Shown: piece by piece, positions 45,936 through 61,767 of the stretch
Position numbering within the stretch: the stretch's first letter is position 1
How the letters are laid out: every line of letters starts with the position of its first letter
From: Chrysogorgia sp. JL179-B06
Lineage: Eukaryota > Cnidaria > Anthozoa > Scleralcyonacea > Chrysogorgiidae
Assembly (NCBI GenBank): GCA_035772405.1
Contig: JAYKKM010000339.1
Span: 2,102,001 to 2,166,000 of the forward strand
Reading direction: 5' to 3'
Length of the DNA stretch: 64,000 bases
Notes under the pieces: generated by a model
Database searches by the model: none
Told to the model about the DNA's origin: nothing
Seen by the model: only the letters and a program-made list of their open reading frames with translations
Program-made: the position numbers and the translations under genes

Positions 45936-46004
45936 GTGGGGGACAAAATGATGACATCATCGCAGACATCACTACATCTCAGCGAACAACACGATCTCTT
46001 CCCT

Positions 46005-46362
46005 AAATTAACCATTATCCTTAATTCTCAAATCGCTCTAAATTAAGGATGGTTAATTTAGAGGCGATCGTACACATGCGTATAACAGTCAATTACTATC
46101 CCACAAGCTACTCAAACAGGGGAGTGGATGCGTGGGGGTTAGGAATGGGGAACATTTTGCCGGGGGTTAGGATTAGAAAACCCATTAGGCGAGGGGTTAG
46201 GGTTAGAAAACCCATTAGGCGGGGGGTTAGGGTTAGAAAACCCATTAGGCGGCGGGTTAGGATCTTTGTTGTGTTGTGTTGGGGTTGGGTTCTAGCATTA
46301 GATTAACCATTATCCTTCATTCAGAGCGATTTGTAAATTAAGGATAATAGTTAATTTAAGGA
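46005..46362. mobile_element. Inverted-repeat element with telomere-like 30-bp repeats
   Basis: TTAACCATTATCCTTAATTC (left) and the related TTAACCATTATCCTTCATTC plus GGATAATAGTTAATTTA (right) bound the element. Each end is itself a small palindrome (ATTAAGGATGGTTAATT). Inside are four 30-bp units, GGGGTTAGGRTTAGAAAACC plus CATTAGGCG. No coding capacity. Confidence 0.65.
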
Positions 46363-46689
46363 AGAAACCGGGTTGCAGCGAAATGCCTTGAAAACCGTAG
46401 GCAGAATAGCTTGGTTTCCAGCAGAAGTGCTCTACTTAATTTAATGGTTGTTTCTGGTAGTGCTAACCCTAACTAAGTCACGAACTTTAATCCCAAACAT
46501 GCCTGAAAACCTAACACAAAGTATTATGTGGATCTAACACCCACCCTCCACCCCCTCCGCAAGCGTTTCTCGCTTAGAAGAATTTCAAAATTGGTCTTGA
46601 AGAAGGTGGGGGGGGGGGGAGACTTGTCCCCAACGGAGAAAGACGGAGAGGGAAAAAGCGAAGGTGAAAGAGTGGTACCGAAGGAGACA

Positions 46690-47350
46690 AACAGATATAT
46701 ACAAATAGCAAAGTCAAAACGTTGTAAACTGCCAAGATTTTTAGTGACGAAATACTGACGTTTCGAGCGGAGCCCTTCATCAGAGTAAGACGAGATGAAA
46801 TAAAATAAATAGGGCTTATATTATATATGCCAAAAGGATGTCACAAGTAGAAAGTAGCCAATCAAATGCACGGGAGATAAACAAAGTAATAATTAATGAG
46901 ATGCGAAAAGTTAAATCATTTCCTATTTTTACAGTCGATCAGCAAACAGACCGAGGCAAACAGACCTAATAACAAAAAAACTTGTAGGAAATTAAATTAT
47001 TTCCTACAAGTTTTTTTGTTATTTTAGTTTGCGAGGAACTTTTTTATTATTAGCTTATGCACTTTCATTCCTTTTCAAGTTTTTGTTTCTTACCGCTTTA
47101 CTATGTTGAACCTGTCATTTCTCCCTCCCCCTCGGTCTGTTTGCTGATCGATTGTAAAAATAGCATCTATAAAAATAGCAATCTGCCGTACATTTGATTG
47201 GCTACTTTCTACTTGTGACACCCTTTTGGCATATATATATAAGCCCTATTTATTTTATTTCATCTCGTCTTACTCTGACGAAGGGCTCCGCTCGAAACGT
47301 CAGTATTTCGTTACTAAAAATCTTGGCAGTTTACCACCTTTTCACTTTGC
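46690..47350. mobile_element. 0.66 kb foldback with CTGANGA-A-stem-GAAAC hairpins in both arms
   Basis: Left arm: CGTTGTAAACTGCCAAGATT, then AATACTGACGTTTCGAGCGG, AGCCCTTCATCAGAGTAAGA, CGAGATGAAATAAAATAAAT. The right arm returns the same in reverse. A second hairpin, ACTTGTAGGAAATTAAATTA with TTTCCTACAAGT, lies at 46975-47018. The hairpin motif is at 46783-46760 (minus) and 47275-47298 (plus). Confidence 0.8.
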
Positions 47351-47377
47351 TATATATTCAAAACAGTATATCAAAAG

Positions 47378-47717
47378 TAATATTTGGCATTTCACTCGAT
47401 TAAACTACATGTACTAAGGATTTATGGTGAAGGAAAATTTCGAGTGTGGGAATACATACATTTTAAGACCAAACCGGGACCAGTTGCGAAAAATGCAACT
47501 TCAAGGCCTTCCGGCTGGAATTGAACCCGCAACCCTGCGATGCTAGTGCAGTGCTCTGACCACTGAGCTACGGAAGCCTTTGCCGAGAGCCTAGTCACGA
47601 GTTCTGTATATATGGTGGTGGTAATGCCGGGACAAGATTCTGGGTATATTACAAGTAATATTGGGCATTTCACTCGATTAAACTACATGTACTAAGGATT
47701 TATGGTGAAGGAAAATT
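47378..47717 (-). mobile_element. tRNA-Ala-like SINE, most complete copy
   Basis: A terminal module (TTGGCATTTCACTCGATTAA to GGATTTATGGTGAAGG) occurs as direct repeats at 47383 and 47661, bracketing GGACCAGTTGCGAAAAATGC, the inverted tRNA head with minus-strand B box GGGTTCAATTCC and A box GTAGCTCAGTGGTCAGAGCA, and GGTAATGCCGGGACAAG. Two direct copies around one tRNA unit suggest a tandem or LTR-like arrangement with a unit of about 278 bp. Confidence 0.8.
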
Positions 47718-48010
47718 TTATTTTGATTACAGTCAAACTCAATGATGGTGATGGAGCTTAGCAACCAGGTGGATTTGTTCATTAACAAATGTTGTGCGAC
47801 GTAACGTATATAATTAGGATATATATTTATGCATCGGGTACTTTTCTATTTTTAAAATGTACAATCTCGCAATCATTTTAATTCATCCATTCATTCAACC
47901 ATAGTCAATCGAGATATGGTCTGGAAACTCGGTAAACTTCAAAGCGATTATAATGAGCTACGTTTTGATGTTGAACCGTACCTTACACCGTGCACATCCT
48001 TTGTTTTAGG

Positions 48011-48016
48011 TTTATT
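48011..48016 (-). terminator. Candidate polyadenylation signal of the GFAT gene
   Basis: AATAAA on the minus strand, about 195 nt downstream of the GFAT stop codon. It is the first canonical hexamer I see after the stop. No functional evidence. Confidence 0.4.
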
Positions 48017-48209
48017 AATATTTAAACAACACGGTTGAGCGATTAAACCCAAACGATTCTATTGGATGATTGCTTCATTATACTAAAATACAATAGGTTA
48101 CCGTGCACCGTGCACAAAATTGCATAAAGATGAACAAAAAGATAGAACAAAGACTTTAGCTGAGTTTCCAGACCATATCTCGATTGACTATGATTCAACC
48201 TTCCTATTG

Positions 48210-48254
48210 TTACTCAACTGTCACAGACTTAGCAAGATTCCGTGGACAATCAAC
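48210..48254 (-). CDS. GFPT: GFAT, last exon (C-terminal tail)
   Basis: 45 nt after a CTCACTTTAG acceptor encode VDCPRNLAKSVTVE and TAA. The NLAKSVTVE end is invariant in the family; it closes over the active site between the two catalytic domains. Animals usually have VDFP here, so the Cys is a small difference. Phase 0 with the previous exon. Confidence 0.93.
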   Translation of the reverse strand, partial: VDCPRNLAKSVTVE

Positions 48255-48428
48255 CTAAAGTGAGAAGAAATTTTATATGAGATTTAACGACACTTTTTAT
48301 AGGGTTAGGTATTGATATATTATTTAGAAATATATTCAATATATATTATATTGATGATTTGATGATTTATTCAGAGTCAATCACACAGGATAAGGTTACC
48401 CTATTTATCCAAGCCAGAGGCTCATGTT

Positions 48429-48888
48429 TTAAAGCGCCCATGACCCCAAATACGATATTAGTAATATAGATTCTACATGAAGTAAATAGTTGAATATCAA
48501 AATATTTTATGATTTGAGCTTTGCGTTTTATAAAGGTTTATTTGTCCGAAATGCTAATGAGTGTGACGTCATTTACGGCATAATTTCGGATACAATATTC
48601 TACTGTTAAAGCAAATTAATCTAACTCAAACGTTGATGATGTACTTGACCACTATAGTAAAGATGTTATAAACTTTTTCACTCAAATCCTCAACCAGTCT
48701 ATCACACGGAAAGCAGAAAAGAAAGCCAAATGCCGTAAATGACGTCACATCATTAGAAATTCAGTTGAAACAAATCTTTATAGCACATCAACGCAAAGCT
48801 CAAATCATAAAATATTTTGGCATTCAACTTTTCACTTCATGTAGCATCTATATCAGGAATATCGTATTTGGGGTCATGGGCACTTTAA
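48429..48888. mobile_element. Complete palindromic MITE in the last GFAT intron
   Basis: Ends TTAAAGCGCCCATGACCCC and GGGGTCATGGGCACTTTAA. Arms contain AATACGATATT, TTTATGATTTGAGCTTTGCG and TGACGTCAT words. A partial copy lies in HES intron 3 at 13737. Confidence 0.8.
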
Positions 48889-48892
48889 GCGT

Positions 48893-49330
48893 TCGACTAT
48901 TCAGTTTATCACTCTTAGGTGAACGGAAAACCCAACTGATAGGGATTCCGAGGGTCTACGATTTAAGGTCGTTTTCCGAGAAGACCCGAAAGTCTTACCA
49001 TTTGCTGGTGTTGTTGCAAAGGCAGCACTTTCTCCTCAATTATTTTAAGACTGAGTGGTGGTCCGACCCATAGAGATGTGTGATAACCACTAGACCACAA
49101 CAGCTTAGGGTTATTTTCTTAGATTAATTCCATGTTTTGTTTCGCACATCAACTTTATAGATGGAGCGAAATGGCGAAAAGAGATGACCCGAAGGGACCT
49201 TTCTGTTTTTTGAGTCATAAAACGTGTTGTGCTGCGTAGGCAGTGTAGAAATACAAATCAAATATCTAAAAAGGTTGGTGTACTGCCGAAATAACGTGTA
49301 AGTTGTCTAACGTTTCAAGTGAGGGTATTC
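48893..49330. repeat. Dispersed repeat C, copy 3, and GGTTGGTGTAC-family fragment
   Basis: Positions 48893-49075 match 14325-14545. Positions 49215-49330 carry GTGTTGTGCTGCGTAGGCAG, GTACTGCCGAAATAACGTG and CTAACGTTTCAAGTG, one arm of the foldback family. In the last GFAT intron. Confidence 0.6.
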
Positions 49331-49495
49331 CGTTCACCTGATGTGATTCCTTTCTGTTTTTATCTGGTCTTTATTTTTGGTTAGGTTAGTATTAGAGCTA
49401 GTTCTTGAAAATGGGATGGTCCTTATGCGTCATCTCTTACTAGTGACGACCACGTGCGTGTATATACACGTCACAGTGACGTCACCAATACTTAC

Positions 49496-49657
49496 GTCAT
49501 ATCCACGTAATACAGCGACGTGAAACGAGAGTAATTGCAACGGGATGACGGTGAGAATCCCTTGAAGACAGTCTACGGTTTGCGGCACCTCGACATGGCG
49601 AAAGGCATGCTTCTTTACATCCTCGTCGCCTTGACAACAGATAATGATGGGACGACC
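49496..49657 (-). CDS. GFPT: GFAT, penultimate exon (second SIS domain end)
   Basis: 162 nt, 54 codons, phase 0 on both sides, between CTCTCGTAG and GTAAGT. It encodes [17 protein letters not shown], then a variable joint and [31 protein letters not shown]. [27 protein letters not shown] is a GFAT hallmark in the second sugar-isomerase (SIS) domain. The plus-strand frame across the same bases is only a shadow. Confidence 0.95.
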
Positions 49658-49785
49658 CTACGAGAGGAAAACATGCCATGGTCAAATCCAGATGCTCAGA
49701 AAAGATTCCGGAGTGAAATGGACGCCTTAGCAGCGCTTTATATTCTGTATGTGATTTCGTTCGTGAGGAATCAATAGTAAGCGAC

Positions 49786-49920
49786 ATTTTTGACGCGACA
49801 TTTTTAACGCGACATTTTTAACGCGACATTTTTGATGCGACATTTTTGACACGACATTTTCGACGCGACATTTTTAACGCGACATTTTTGTCGCGACATT
49901 TTTGACGCGACATTTTTAGC
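49786..49920. repeat. 17-bp tandem repeat (GCGACATTTTTGACGCG)
   Basis: Nine or so units of CGACATTTTTGACG/AACG in the intron between the two exons around it. Another, unrelated short tandem lies beside exon 6 at 54480. Confidence 0.85.
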
Positions 49921-50058
49921 GAACGCCACAGGGCACCGCACTTTAGCATCGTATCTGGTTGTCTTATTTTCAGCGCGATGCTTCAATACATTGAGTTACG
50001 CATGGACTGCGAACCAGGGGGGAGGGAAGGGAAAGATCTAATTGTCGGATATTCTCAC

Positions 50059-50097
50059 CTGTCTAGCTGTAACTTCATGAAGAGCGTTCATCACTTT
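50059..50097 (-). CDS. GFPT: GFAT, 39-nt micro-exon
   Basis: After a CCCCATAG acceptor: KVMNALHEVTARQ, then GTGAGA. It joins HLYP of the previous exon to GRPIII of the next, matching the family segment that reads KCQNALQQVxARQ in vertebrates. Without this small exon 13 residues of the second SIS domain would be missing, so automatic gene finders are likely to skip it. Confidence 0.88.
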
Positions 50098-51615
<1,518 letters not shown>

Positions 51616-51693
51616 CTACAAAGAGATTAAAATGAAGTATCAACAATATACACTCAATGTACAACATGATAATTTTGTAACTTTCTGGTTAAG

Positions 51694-52267
<574 letters not shown>

Positions 52268-52359
52268 CTAGATGAGTCTGGCTGGATATTTATACACTTG
52301 TGATAGTCATTAGCAACCGCTTGTGGGACAGCACCGACGATCAAAACAGGGAAAAGACT

Positions 52360-52955
52360 GAGAATGCTTAATCGTGTCAGGAGCTACGTCAGCGTGAATA
52401 CTGCAAACATAATATATAAGTCCTTTGTTTTGCCTATTTTGGACTATTGTGACACTGCTTGGACCTGTTGTGGGAAAGTAAATAGTGATTCGTTGAACGA
52501 CTCCAAAGACGTGCTGCTCGCATTATTGTAAGATCACATAGCAGTGATGAGGCAATGGCACAATTAAGAGATGAACCTCTTGAGAATCGTCGTGAACAGC
52601 ATGTTCTCAAATTTGTTAAACGTTGTATTCAAGGTCATGTACCTCAATTCATGTACCTCAAAATTTAATAGAGAAATTGTATCTAGGCAAACTAGACAAA
52701 ATAACCATCTCCGCCCTCCTAGCGTAAAACTAGAGGGTAGTAAGAAATCTTTTTTTATCATGGCTGTACCGTATACAATCGCAACTTGTAATATACGTAT
52801 TTTTATTACTTTTGCTATTTTAAGTTTTAACACTTTTTATTTTGATAATTCTATTTTATTTTATCTGTATACATATTGTTATAGGGCCTCTACTGATAAC
52901 AGCATATAATTTTATTATAGCTCAATGAGTTTACCCTATTCAAATAAAGGTATCT
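52360..52955 (+). pseudogene. LINE reverse transcriptase fragment, frameshifted
   Basis: NRVRSYVSVNTANIIYKSF, then VLPILDYCDTAWTCCG, a frameshift at about 52503, then LQRRAARIIVRSH, PLENRREQHVLKFVKRCIQG, stops, and later TRQNNHLRPPSVKLEGSKKS. This order is the C-terminal part of a CR1-like LINE, opposite in strand to GFAT and inside its intron. Tail ends ATCTAATCTAATCTAA. Confidence 0.8.
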
Positions 52956-53040
52956 AATCTAATCTAAATCCAGATAGCGTGAAGTGCGCATGGGGTTATT
53001 CTAATCTTATTCTCGATATTTTATATATATATATATATAA

Positions 53041-53946
<906 letters not shown>

Positions 53947-54141
53947 AACCGGTTTAAAACTTAAATAAAGTTTTACTACTACAACTATGCGCATTCTCAT
54001 TGGTTGTTAGCCATGATCTATTAGAGGACAGACACACGGCTCACGTCAGATCACGTCAGCCGACTGTTTTTATCTTTTTTCATGCCCCAGAAATCGTCAG
54101 AGCTGATAAGCCTTTTGAATGGTTTGTTTTCAATTGTCAGT

Positions 54142-54337
54142 GTATAAAACAAATAGATTCCATTTTGCTGTTGTCTGTTCAGTTATAGATGCACAGAGAA
54201 CGTCAGAACGTGGTAAAAACATCAGTGACCCACTCGACTATCGTCTCGTAGGCCACTTTTTTGTTCTTACCACGTTCTGACATCATCTGTGCATCTATAA
54301 CTGAACAGATAACGGCAAAATGGAATCTATTTGTTAA
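54142..54337. mobile_element. Palindromic MITE 19 bp from the donor of a GFAT exon
   Basis: ACAAATAGATTCCATTTTG, TGTTCAGTTATAGATGCACA, AACGTCAGAACGTGGTAA return inverted; the loop is about 50 bp at 54215-54262. In the intron directly downstream of the exon at 54356. Confidence 0.8.
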
Positions 54338-54355
54338 ATATATATGAATTCCTAC

Positions 54356-54470
54356 CTGGTAATTTCTTCATTGCATCGATAATTTCTTTCCTTCTTTCTT
54401 GTTTTGATATTCGATCATCACTCATCATCAAAGCAAACATCACCATGGTCAAAAACTGACTTGTATACGC
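54356..54470 (-). CDS. GFPT: GFAT exon (inter-domain helices)
   Basis: 115 nt, phase 0 in and phase 1 out, between CGTTTTCAG and GTAGGA. It encodes [20 protein letters not shown] and [26 protein letters not shown] at the joint with the previous exon is strictly conserved. Confidence 0.96.
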
Positions 54471-54479
54471 CTGAAAACG

Positions 54480-54655
54480 AAAGAAAAGCCGCGATAAAAA
54501 ACCGCGATTAAAAAGTCACGATAAAAAAGACGCGATTAAAAAGTCGCGATTAAAAAGTCACGATAAAAAAGACGCGATAAAAAAGTCGTGATTAAAAAGT
54601 CACGATAAAAAAGCCGCACGATAAAAACGACGCGATAAAAAAGCCGCGGTTATTC
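54480..54655. repeat. 13-14-bp tandem repeat (GCGATTAAAAAGTC)
   Basis: About 12 units of CGCGATAAAAAAG / CGCGATTAAAAAGTC starting 10 bp upstream of the exon's acceptor, where the branch point should lie. Between 54471 and 54479 only the AG and a short pyrimidine stretch remain. Confidence 0.8.
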
Positions 54656-54768
54656 ATCGATAAATTCTAAAAGATCCCTACGATGTTATGTATAATTTAT
54701 TCATGAATAAGTTTATAACTTACGACAAACAGTTCCAGAAAAATGAATTGCAATGTGTTTAAAATGTG

Positions 54769-55212
54769 TATCCGGGGTTTGGGGATTTTACATATTTGCG
54801 ATCTTTGGAATCTCTTGAAGAATTGTAAAATATCTTGTCGTGCGGAAATTTCATCTTCATACCTTTTCCCCCTGCTGAAGTGATTTACTATTCACAATGA
54901 CGTCAAAGCAGAGACACACAAAAACATTGCACATTGATTCAGCAGTGAAATACAATGAAAGTTTGGGAATTGAGCGAATTTTGTCTAAACAGGTGTGTTT
55001 AAAGTTCAGAGCCAAACTTTCTTTGTATTTCACTGTTGAATTAGTGTGCAATGACTTCGCGTGTCCCTGCTTTGACGTCATTTCCTGTGAATAGTAAACC
55101 AACTTTAGCAGGGGAAAAAGGCATGAAGATGAAATTTTCGAACCACAAGATATATTACATTTCTTCTTGGAAGAACCCAAAGATTACGAATATGTAAAAT
55201 CCCCAAACCTCG
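54769..55212. mobile_element. Palindromic MITE, complete copy
   Basis: Ends TATCCGGGGTTTGGGGATTT and AAATCCCCAAACCTCGG. The arms match 11657-12044 (AAAATATCTTGTCGTGCG and a GTGATTTACTATTCAC block). In a GFAT intron. Confidence 0.8.
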
Positions 55213-55391
55213 GCACTTTAAGATTAAAAAAAATTAAAAATTATAACTCTCTTCAATTTCAATTCCTAGGGGTTTGTCTAGTTGGGACTTCGTGTCCGTT
55301 CGCTGGCCCCTTATCATATTCATTTTATTGTAATTGTATATGCCATTGTATTATGTTTGATTTGAGTTTGATTAAAGTCTCTACATCTCTA

Positions 55392-56122
<731 letters not shown>

Positions 56123-56124
56123 AA

Positions 56125-56530
56125 ATGAAAGTTTTTGTCGCCTTACATGAGAATGGGTATTAGTTTTCTTTTTATTGTTTTAGTTTGAGAGAAATTTGGT
56201 TTTGTTTATCGTGTTTTTGATTAATTGAAGGCCGGTCGCTTCCGTTAATTTTTGACGTCATTGAGAGATAGAAACACTTTGAATAGAGATCCTGCACAAT
56301 AGACTAAGACCACGTTATTGTCATGCTATTGTGAAGGGTTTCTTTGTATAGTGTATCTATCACTCAATGACGTCAAAAATGAATGGGATCGACCGCATTC
56401 ACCTGCAATACAAACAAAAAACATTCAATTTACCAAAGCCACATTTCTCTAAAACTAAAAAGATTAGTAGAAAACTAATACTTATTCACATGTAAGGCGA
56501 TAAAGAACTTGCACTTGAGCAACACTTGTT
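56125..56530. repeat. Imperfect inverted repeat (Penelope-adjacent family)
   Basis: TGTCGCCTTACATGAGAATG and AAATTTGGTTTTGTTTATCG return diverged and inverted by 56520. Related pieces occur at 35730-35870 and 39540-39660. Confidence 0.55.
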
Positions 56531-56663
56531 TTTTCGGCGAAGTGTCCCTGTTGATATTATTAGTAGAAGTTAGATTATCTATTACATTCCCCGTCTCTCC
56601 GATTTGGTACGGACACAGATTAGCGAGACCTTGAAAATTTCGTTCCCATTCTTCTTCGCCTAC

Positions 56664-56741
56664 CTGTGTTGGTTATGCCAACGCACAGAGCACCACGTTC
56701 TTTGCAATAACGCAACGCGTTCAGCGTGTCTGCGGTTTCAC
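56664..56741 (-). CDS. GFPT: GFAT exon (SQSG-ETADT)
   Basis: 78 nt between CGTATTTTAG and GTAGGC. It encodes [20 protein letters not shown] and GITNT. With SQSG at the end of the previous exon it forms SQSGETADT, the central phosphate-binding signature of the first SIS domain. Phase 1 in and out. Confidence 0.96.
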
Positions 56742-56808
56742 CTAAAATACGAAACAGAATATCGTGAATTCATTCAATTTCCTCTAGATGCGCAAATTAC
56801 TTTATTTA

Positions 56809-57021
<213 letters not shown>

Positions 57022-57084
57022 TTAGTCTTTTGGTGAAGAAATGGTGTTTTGACAAACTTTGACAGGATTTGTTAAAGTTCGTAA

Positions 57085-58640
57085 TTCATGTTTGGGGATT
57101 TTACATATCCGTAATATTTGGGTCTTCCTGAGCAAAATCATAATATATATTGTCAGCTGGAAATTTCATCTTCATGTAGTTTTTCGCTGTCAAAGTTACT
57201 AGATGCGATGTCACAAGAGGCATTTTCCAAACCAGTTTTCTTTTGAAATAAAATCAAAAGTTTGCGGTTATACACCATGTTTATTTTAAAGATAAAATTC
57301 GCTGAGCTTTCATCCCGTGGACTTCGTAATAACATTGTAATTGTTGTTTTTACCAGTTCACGTTTAGTCACGCTCTGACGAAGTCCTGAGTTTACGGGAC
57401 GAAAGCTCAGCGAATTTTATCTTTATAATAATAATAATTTAATACTTATAGCGCGCAAATTTACATTCAAATATGATGAAATGCGCGTTACAATAAATAT
57501 AAATTAATATATAACCTATATTACAGGAGTAAATTACACGGATTCAGTATACTAAGATATATATGTACAGTGTATAAAATCAAATCAATGTTACTAGACA
57601 AAATTAGGCATAAGCGATCCTAAACAAGAATGTCTTAAGTAACGCCCTAAATTTATTAAAATTCGTCTCATGTCTGATTTCTCGTGGAAGGTCGTTAAAA
57701 AGTTTCGGTGCTGCCACAGCAAAGGCCCTATCACCACAGGTCTTTTTGGTTTTCGTATGGGAAACCGTAAGCAGGATATCCTTATTTCTGCGTAAAGAAT
57801 ACGAACTCGGCTTCATTACTTGAATTTGCTTGCATATATAAGTAGGCGCAAGACCATACATAGCTTTAAAAGTCAGAGTTAATAGCTTGAAATGTACTCG
57901 TTGTTTAACCGGCAACCAGTGGAGGGAATGCAGCACAGGAGTGATATGAGAAAACTTAGGTGTATTTGTTATTAACCTTGCCGATGCATTCTGGACCCGC
58001 TGTAACTTACTCAGCGACTTAGCAGATAACCCATAAAGGAGACTATTACAATAGTCAATCCTACCTGTAACAAAAGCATGTACTAAAACCTTGCCGGTTG
58101 CATCTAATGAGAGGTATTTGCGAATTCTCCTTATATTATGAAGTTGGTAAAATGCAGCTTTAGCTATTTGATTAATATGTGGAGTTAAACTCATGTTACT
58201 ATCAATGATTGTTCCTAAGTTCTTGGCATTTGAAACAGGAAGAATGTCAATGTTTCCGACAGACAGCATATCAACACGGATCTTCTCGAGTTGTTTTCTA
58301 GATCCTATGATTAAGAATTCCGTCTTATCATCATTCAACTTCATTTTATCTTCAATCATCCAGGCTCGGATGGCCATTATACACGTCTCCATTGCAGATA
58401 CACATCCTTTAAAATAAACATGGTGTATAACCGCAAACTTTTGATTTGATTTCATTAAACATCGCCATGCCAAGCTTCAAGACTTTGATAACAGTTTTCT
58501 TTTGTTACTTGCCACAAAAATCCCTCTTGTGACATCACATCCGATAACTTTAACAGAAAAAGTCCATGAAGATGAAATTTTCGGCTGACAAGATATATTA
58601 TGATTTTGCTCAGGAAGACCCAAATATTACGGATATGTAA
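57085..58640. mobile_element. Palindromic MITE split by a LINE fragment
   Basis: Left half 57085-57283 (GGGGATTTTACATATCCGTA, GTCAGCTGGAAATTTCATCT) and right half about 58410-58640 are inverted copies that meet at ACACCATGTTTATTTTAAAG. Between them are a hairpin (AAAATTCGCTGAGCTTTCAT at 57287, inverted at 57391-57414) and the LINE fragment. The MITE is the host of the insertion. Confidence 0.7.
57604..58412 (-). pseudogene. LINE reverse transcriptase C-terminal part, open frame of about 270 codons
   Basis: A long intact frame with MKLNDDKTEFLIIGSRKQLE, NAKNLGTIIDSNMSLTPHIN, GRIDYCNSLLYGLSAKSLSK, QRVQNASARLITNTPKFSH, LHWLPVKQRVHFKLLTLTF, then RAFAVAAPKLFNDLPREIR. These are the thumb and C-terminal motifs of CR1/L2-type LINE proteins. 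It lacks the endonuclease and the catalytic YADD-box part, so it is 5'-truncated; the first residues of the open frame come from the host MITE. The (ATT)n tail at about 57427-57440 marks the 3' end. The intact frame suggests a fairly recent insertion. Confidence 0.88.
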
Positions 58641-58749
58641 AATAGGCCCAAACGTGAGATAGACATTTTAATATATACACTGCTGTAGTGATTGTAAGGA
58701 GTACACAGACGATACATTGTCAAGCTCATATCCTCAGAGAAATGTTTCT

Positions 58750-59720
58750 TGGTAGCTCAATGGTTAGAGAGTCTCACCAGTGATCAGAAGGTCACACGTA
58801 AGTGCCCCTAACCTCAAAATGTTTTATTGTCTTGTTTGGAAGAACTTTTAAAATGATAAAGTAACTTCTTTTGAAGATTTTCGTTTCTTTGCTTTCTTTT
58901 TGAGATATATCAGTTTGTTTGACATGCAAATGTCTGGAATTTCGTCACACATGCATAATGACTTATTGGAGAAATGTGTGTATCTCTTTCATTCTCGAAC
59001 GAAATCCTTTAAAATCAAGAAGTTTGGTGTTGTGGGAGAAACGCACACACGTGTTATTCACACTTTAGTGTTTTTATTTCATGAACGCAAAGATATATAA
59101 CATCCTCTGATAACTCATTATGCATGTGTGACGAAATTCCAGATATTTGCATATCAAACAAACTGATATATCTCAAAAAGAAAGCGAAGAAGTGAAAATC
59201 TTCAAAAGAAGTTACTTTATCATTTTAAAAGTTCTTCCAAATAAGACAATAAAAAATGTTGAGGTTAGGGGCACTATAAGGGATACTCCATTAAAAATAC
59301 AAATGTAGTTCATATGAAAGATCTTACTAACTTTTTATTTCAGTTTTACAGTTTATTTCCAAAGTTTCGACGCCATATTTGTTTCTCTGAGTGATTCTAT
59401 CTTGTATTATGCCTAAGAAGCTCCTCTACTTTCATGCATGAGGAACTAAATAGTTTATTTCCACTAATTTTCGTCCAAAGAGCATTAACTATCACTATGT
59501 GATCGCCATCAAAACAACTCCACTGCCGATAAAGAATCACTCAATGACGTCATATTTTCAAAACCAATATGGCATCAAAATCCTCAAATTTTCAACTTCA
59601 ACTAGCCATATTTTCTTAACTAAATTGATAGGAATGCTGAAACTTTGCAAATAAACTAAAGTCAGTAAGATGTTTCATATGAACTACATTTGTATTTTGG
59701 TTGCAGTATCCCTTTAAATA
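58750..59720. mobile_element. tRNA-like fragment and two adjoining palindromic MITEs
   Basis: GGTAGCTCAATGGTTAGAGAG at 58752 is a tRNA-like A box. The first MITE (58795-59275; CCCCTAACCTCAAAATGTTT ends) is a relative of 10392-10716. The second (59275-59720; AAGGGATACTCC ends, GGCGATCACATAG-type arms) is the complete form of the fragment at 22121. The two abut end to end. Confidence 0.75.
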
Positions 59721-59790
59721 AGTTGTAATAAACATTAAGGCGTTTTTGTTGTAATTGTATTGAAATGAAATCATTGTAAAATGTGAGTTA

Positions 59791-61055
<1,265 letters not shown>

Positions 61056-61295
61056 ACATAGATATGCGACATCACTAACTTCCCAGTTAATTACAACAAG
61101 ATAGCAGATGACAGGATTGTCTTTGGTCAAAATTAGTACTGCTGTTTTGCACAAGCGTAGTTTTGTTTACTTGGATCACCTTCGTGAGCTTGCTTGTTAA
61201 TCAAAAAGTCAAAATTTTGAAATTATTATTTGTGTAACCATTACCCTACCCTGGGACCCAGGGTACCACTACCCTTACATTGACATGAATGTTCA

Positions 61296-61451
<156 letters not shown>

Positions 61452-61599
61452 TTACAGACCAAACATTCCCTCTTCCTCATCCCTCTTTCCTTCTTTCCAT
61501 TTCTATCCTATCTCTTCCTTTCTTTCAAATATATCCTAAATCGAAAACTCGTGCCAAGGTCGTACCAGCCAGCATAATGTAGTAGTTACTCCATTGGTT

Positions 61600-61765
61600 T
61601 ATCAGCTGGAAGAACCTGGATCGGACCTCAACTCAGGGTCTTAAAATAGTTGAAGAGAAAGTGCCGCCTTTGCAATAATATCAGTAAATTAATGGAGAGT
61701 ATTTTACATATTCGTAATATTTGGGTATTCCTGAGCAAAATAATAATATATCTTGGCTGTTTTCT
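61600..61765. repeat. Fragments of dispersed repeat C and of a MITE arm
   Basis: Positions 61615-61680 are repeat C inverted (GATCGGACCTCAACTCAGGG, GAAAGTGCCGCCTTTGCAAT). Positions 61690-61758 carry one arm-end of the 57085-type MITE (TTTTACATATTCGTAATATT). Confidence 0.55.
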
Positions 61766-61767
61766 TT

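Noticed and set aside
45388..46015. Ser/Leu/Pro-rich minus-strand frames of about 200 codons
   Set aside because: Composition artefact of the GA-rich tract.
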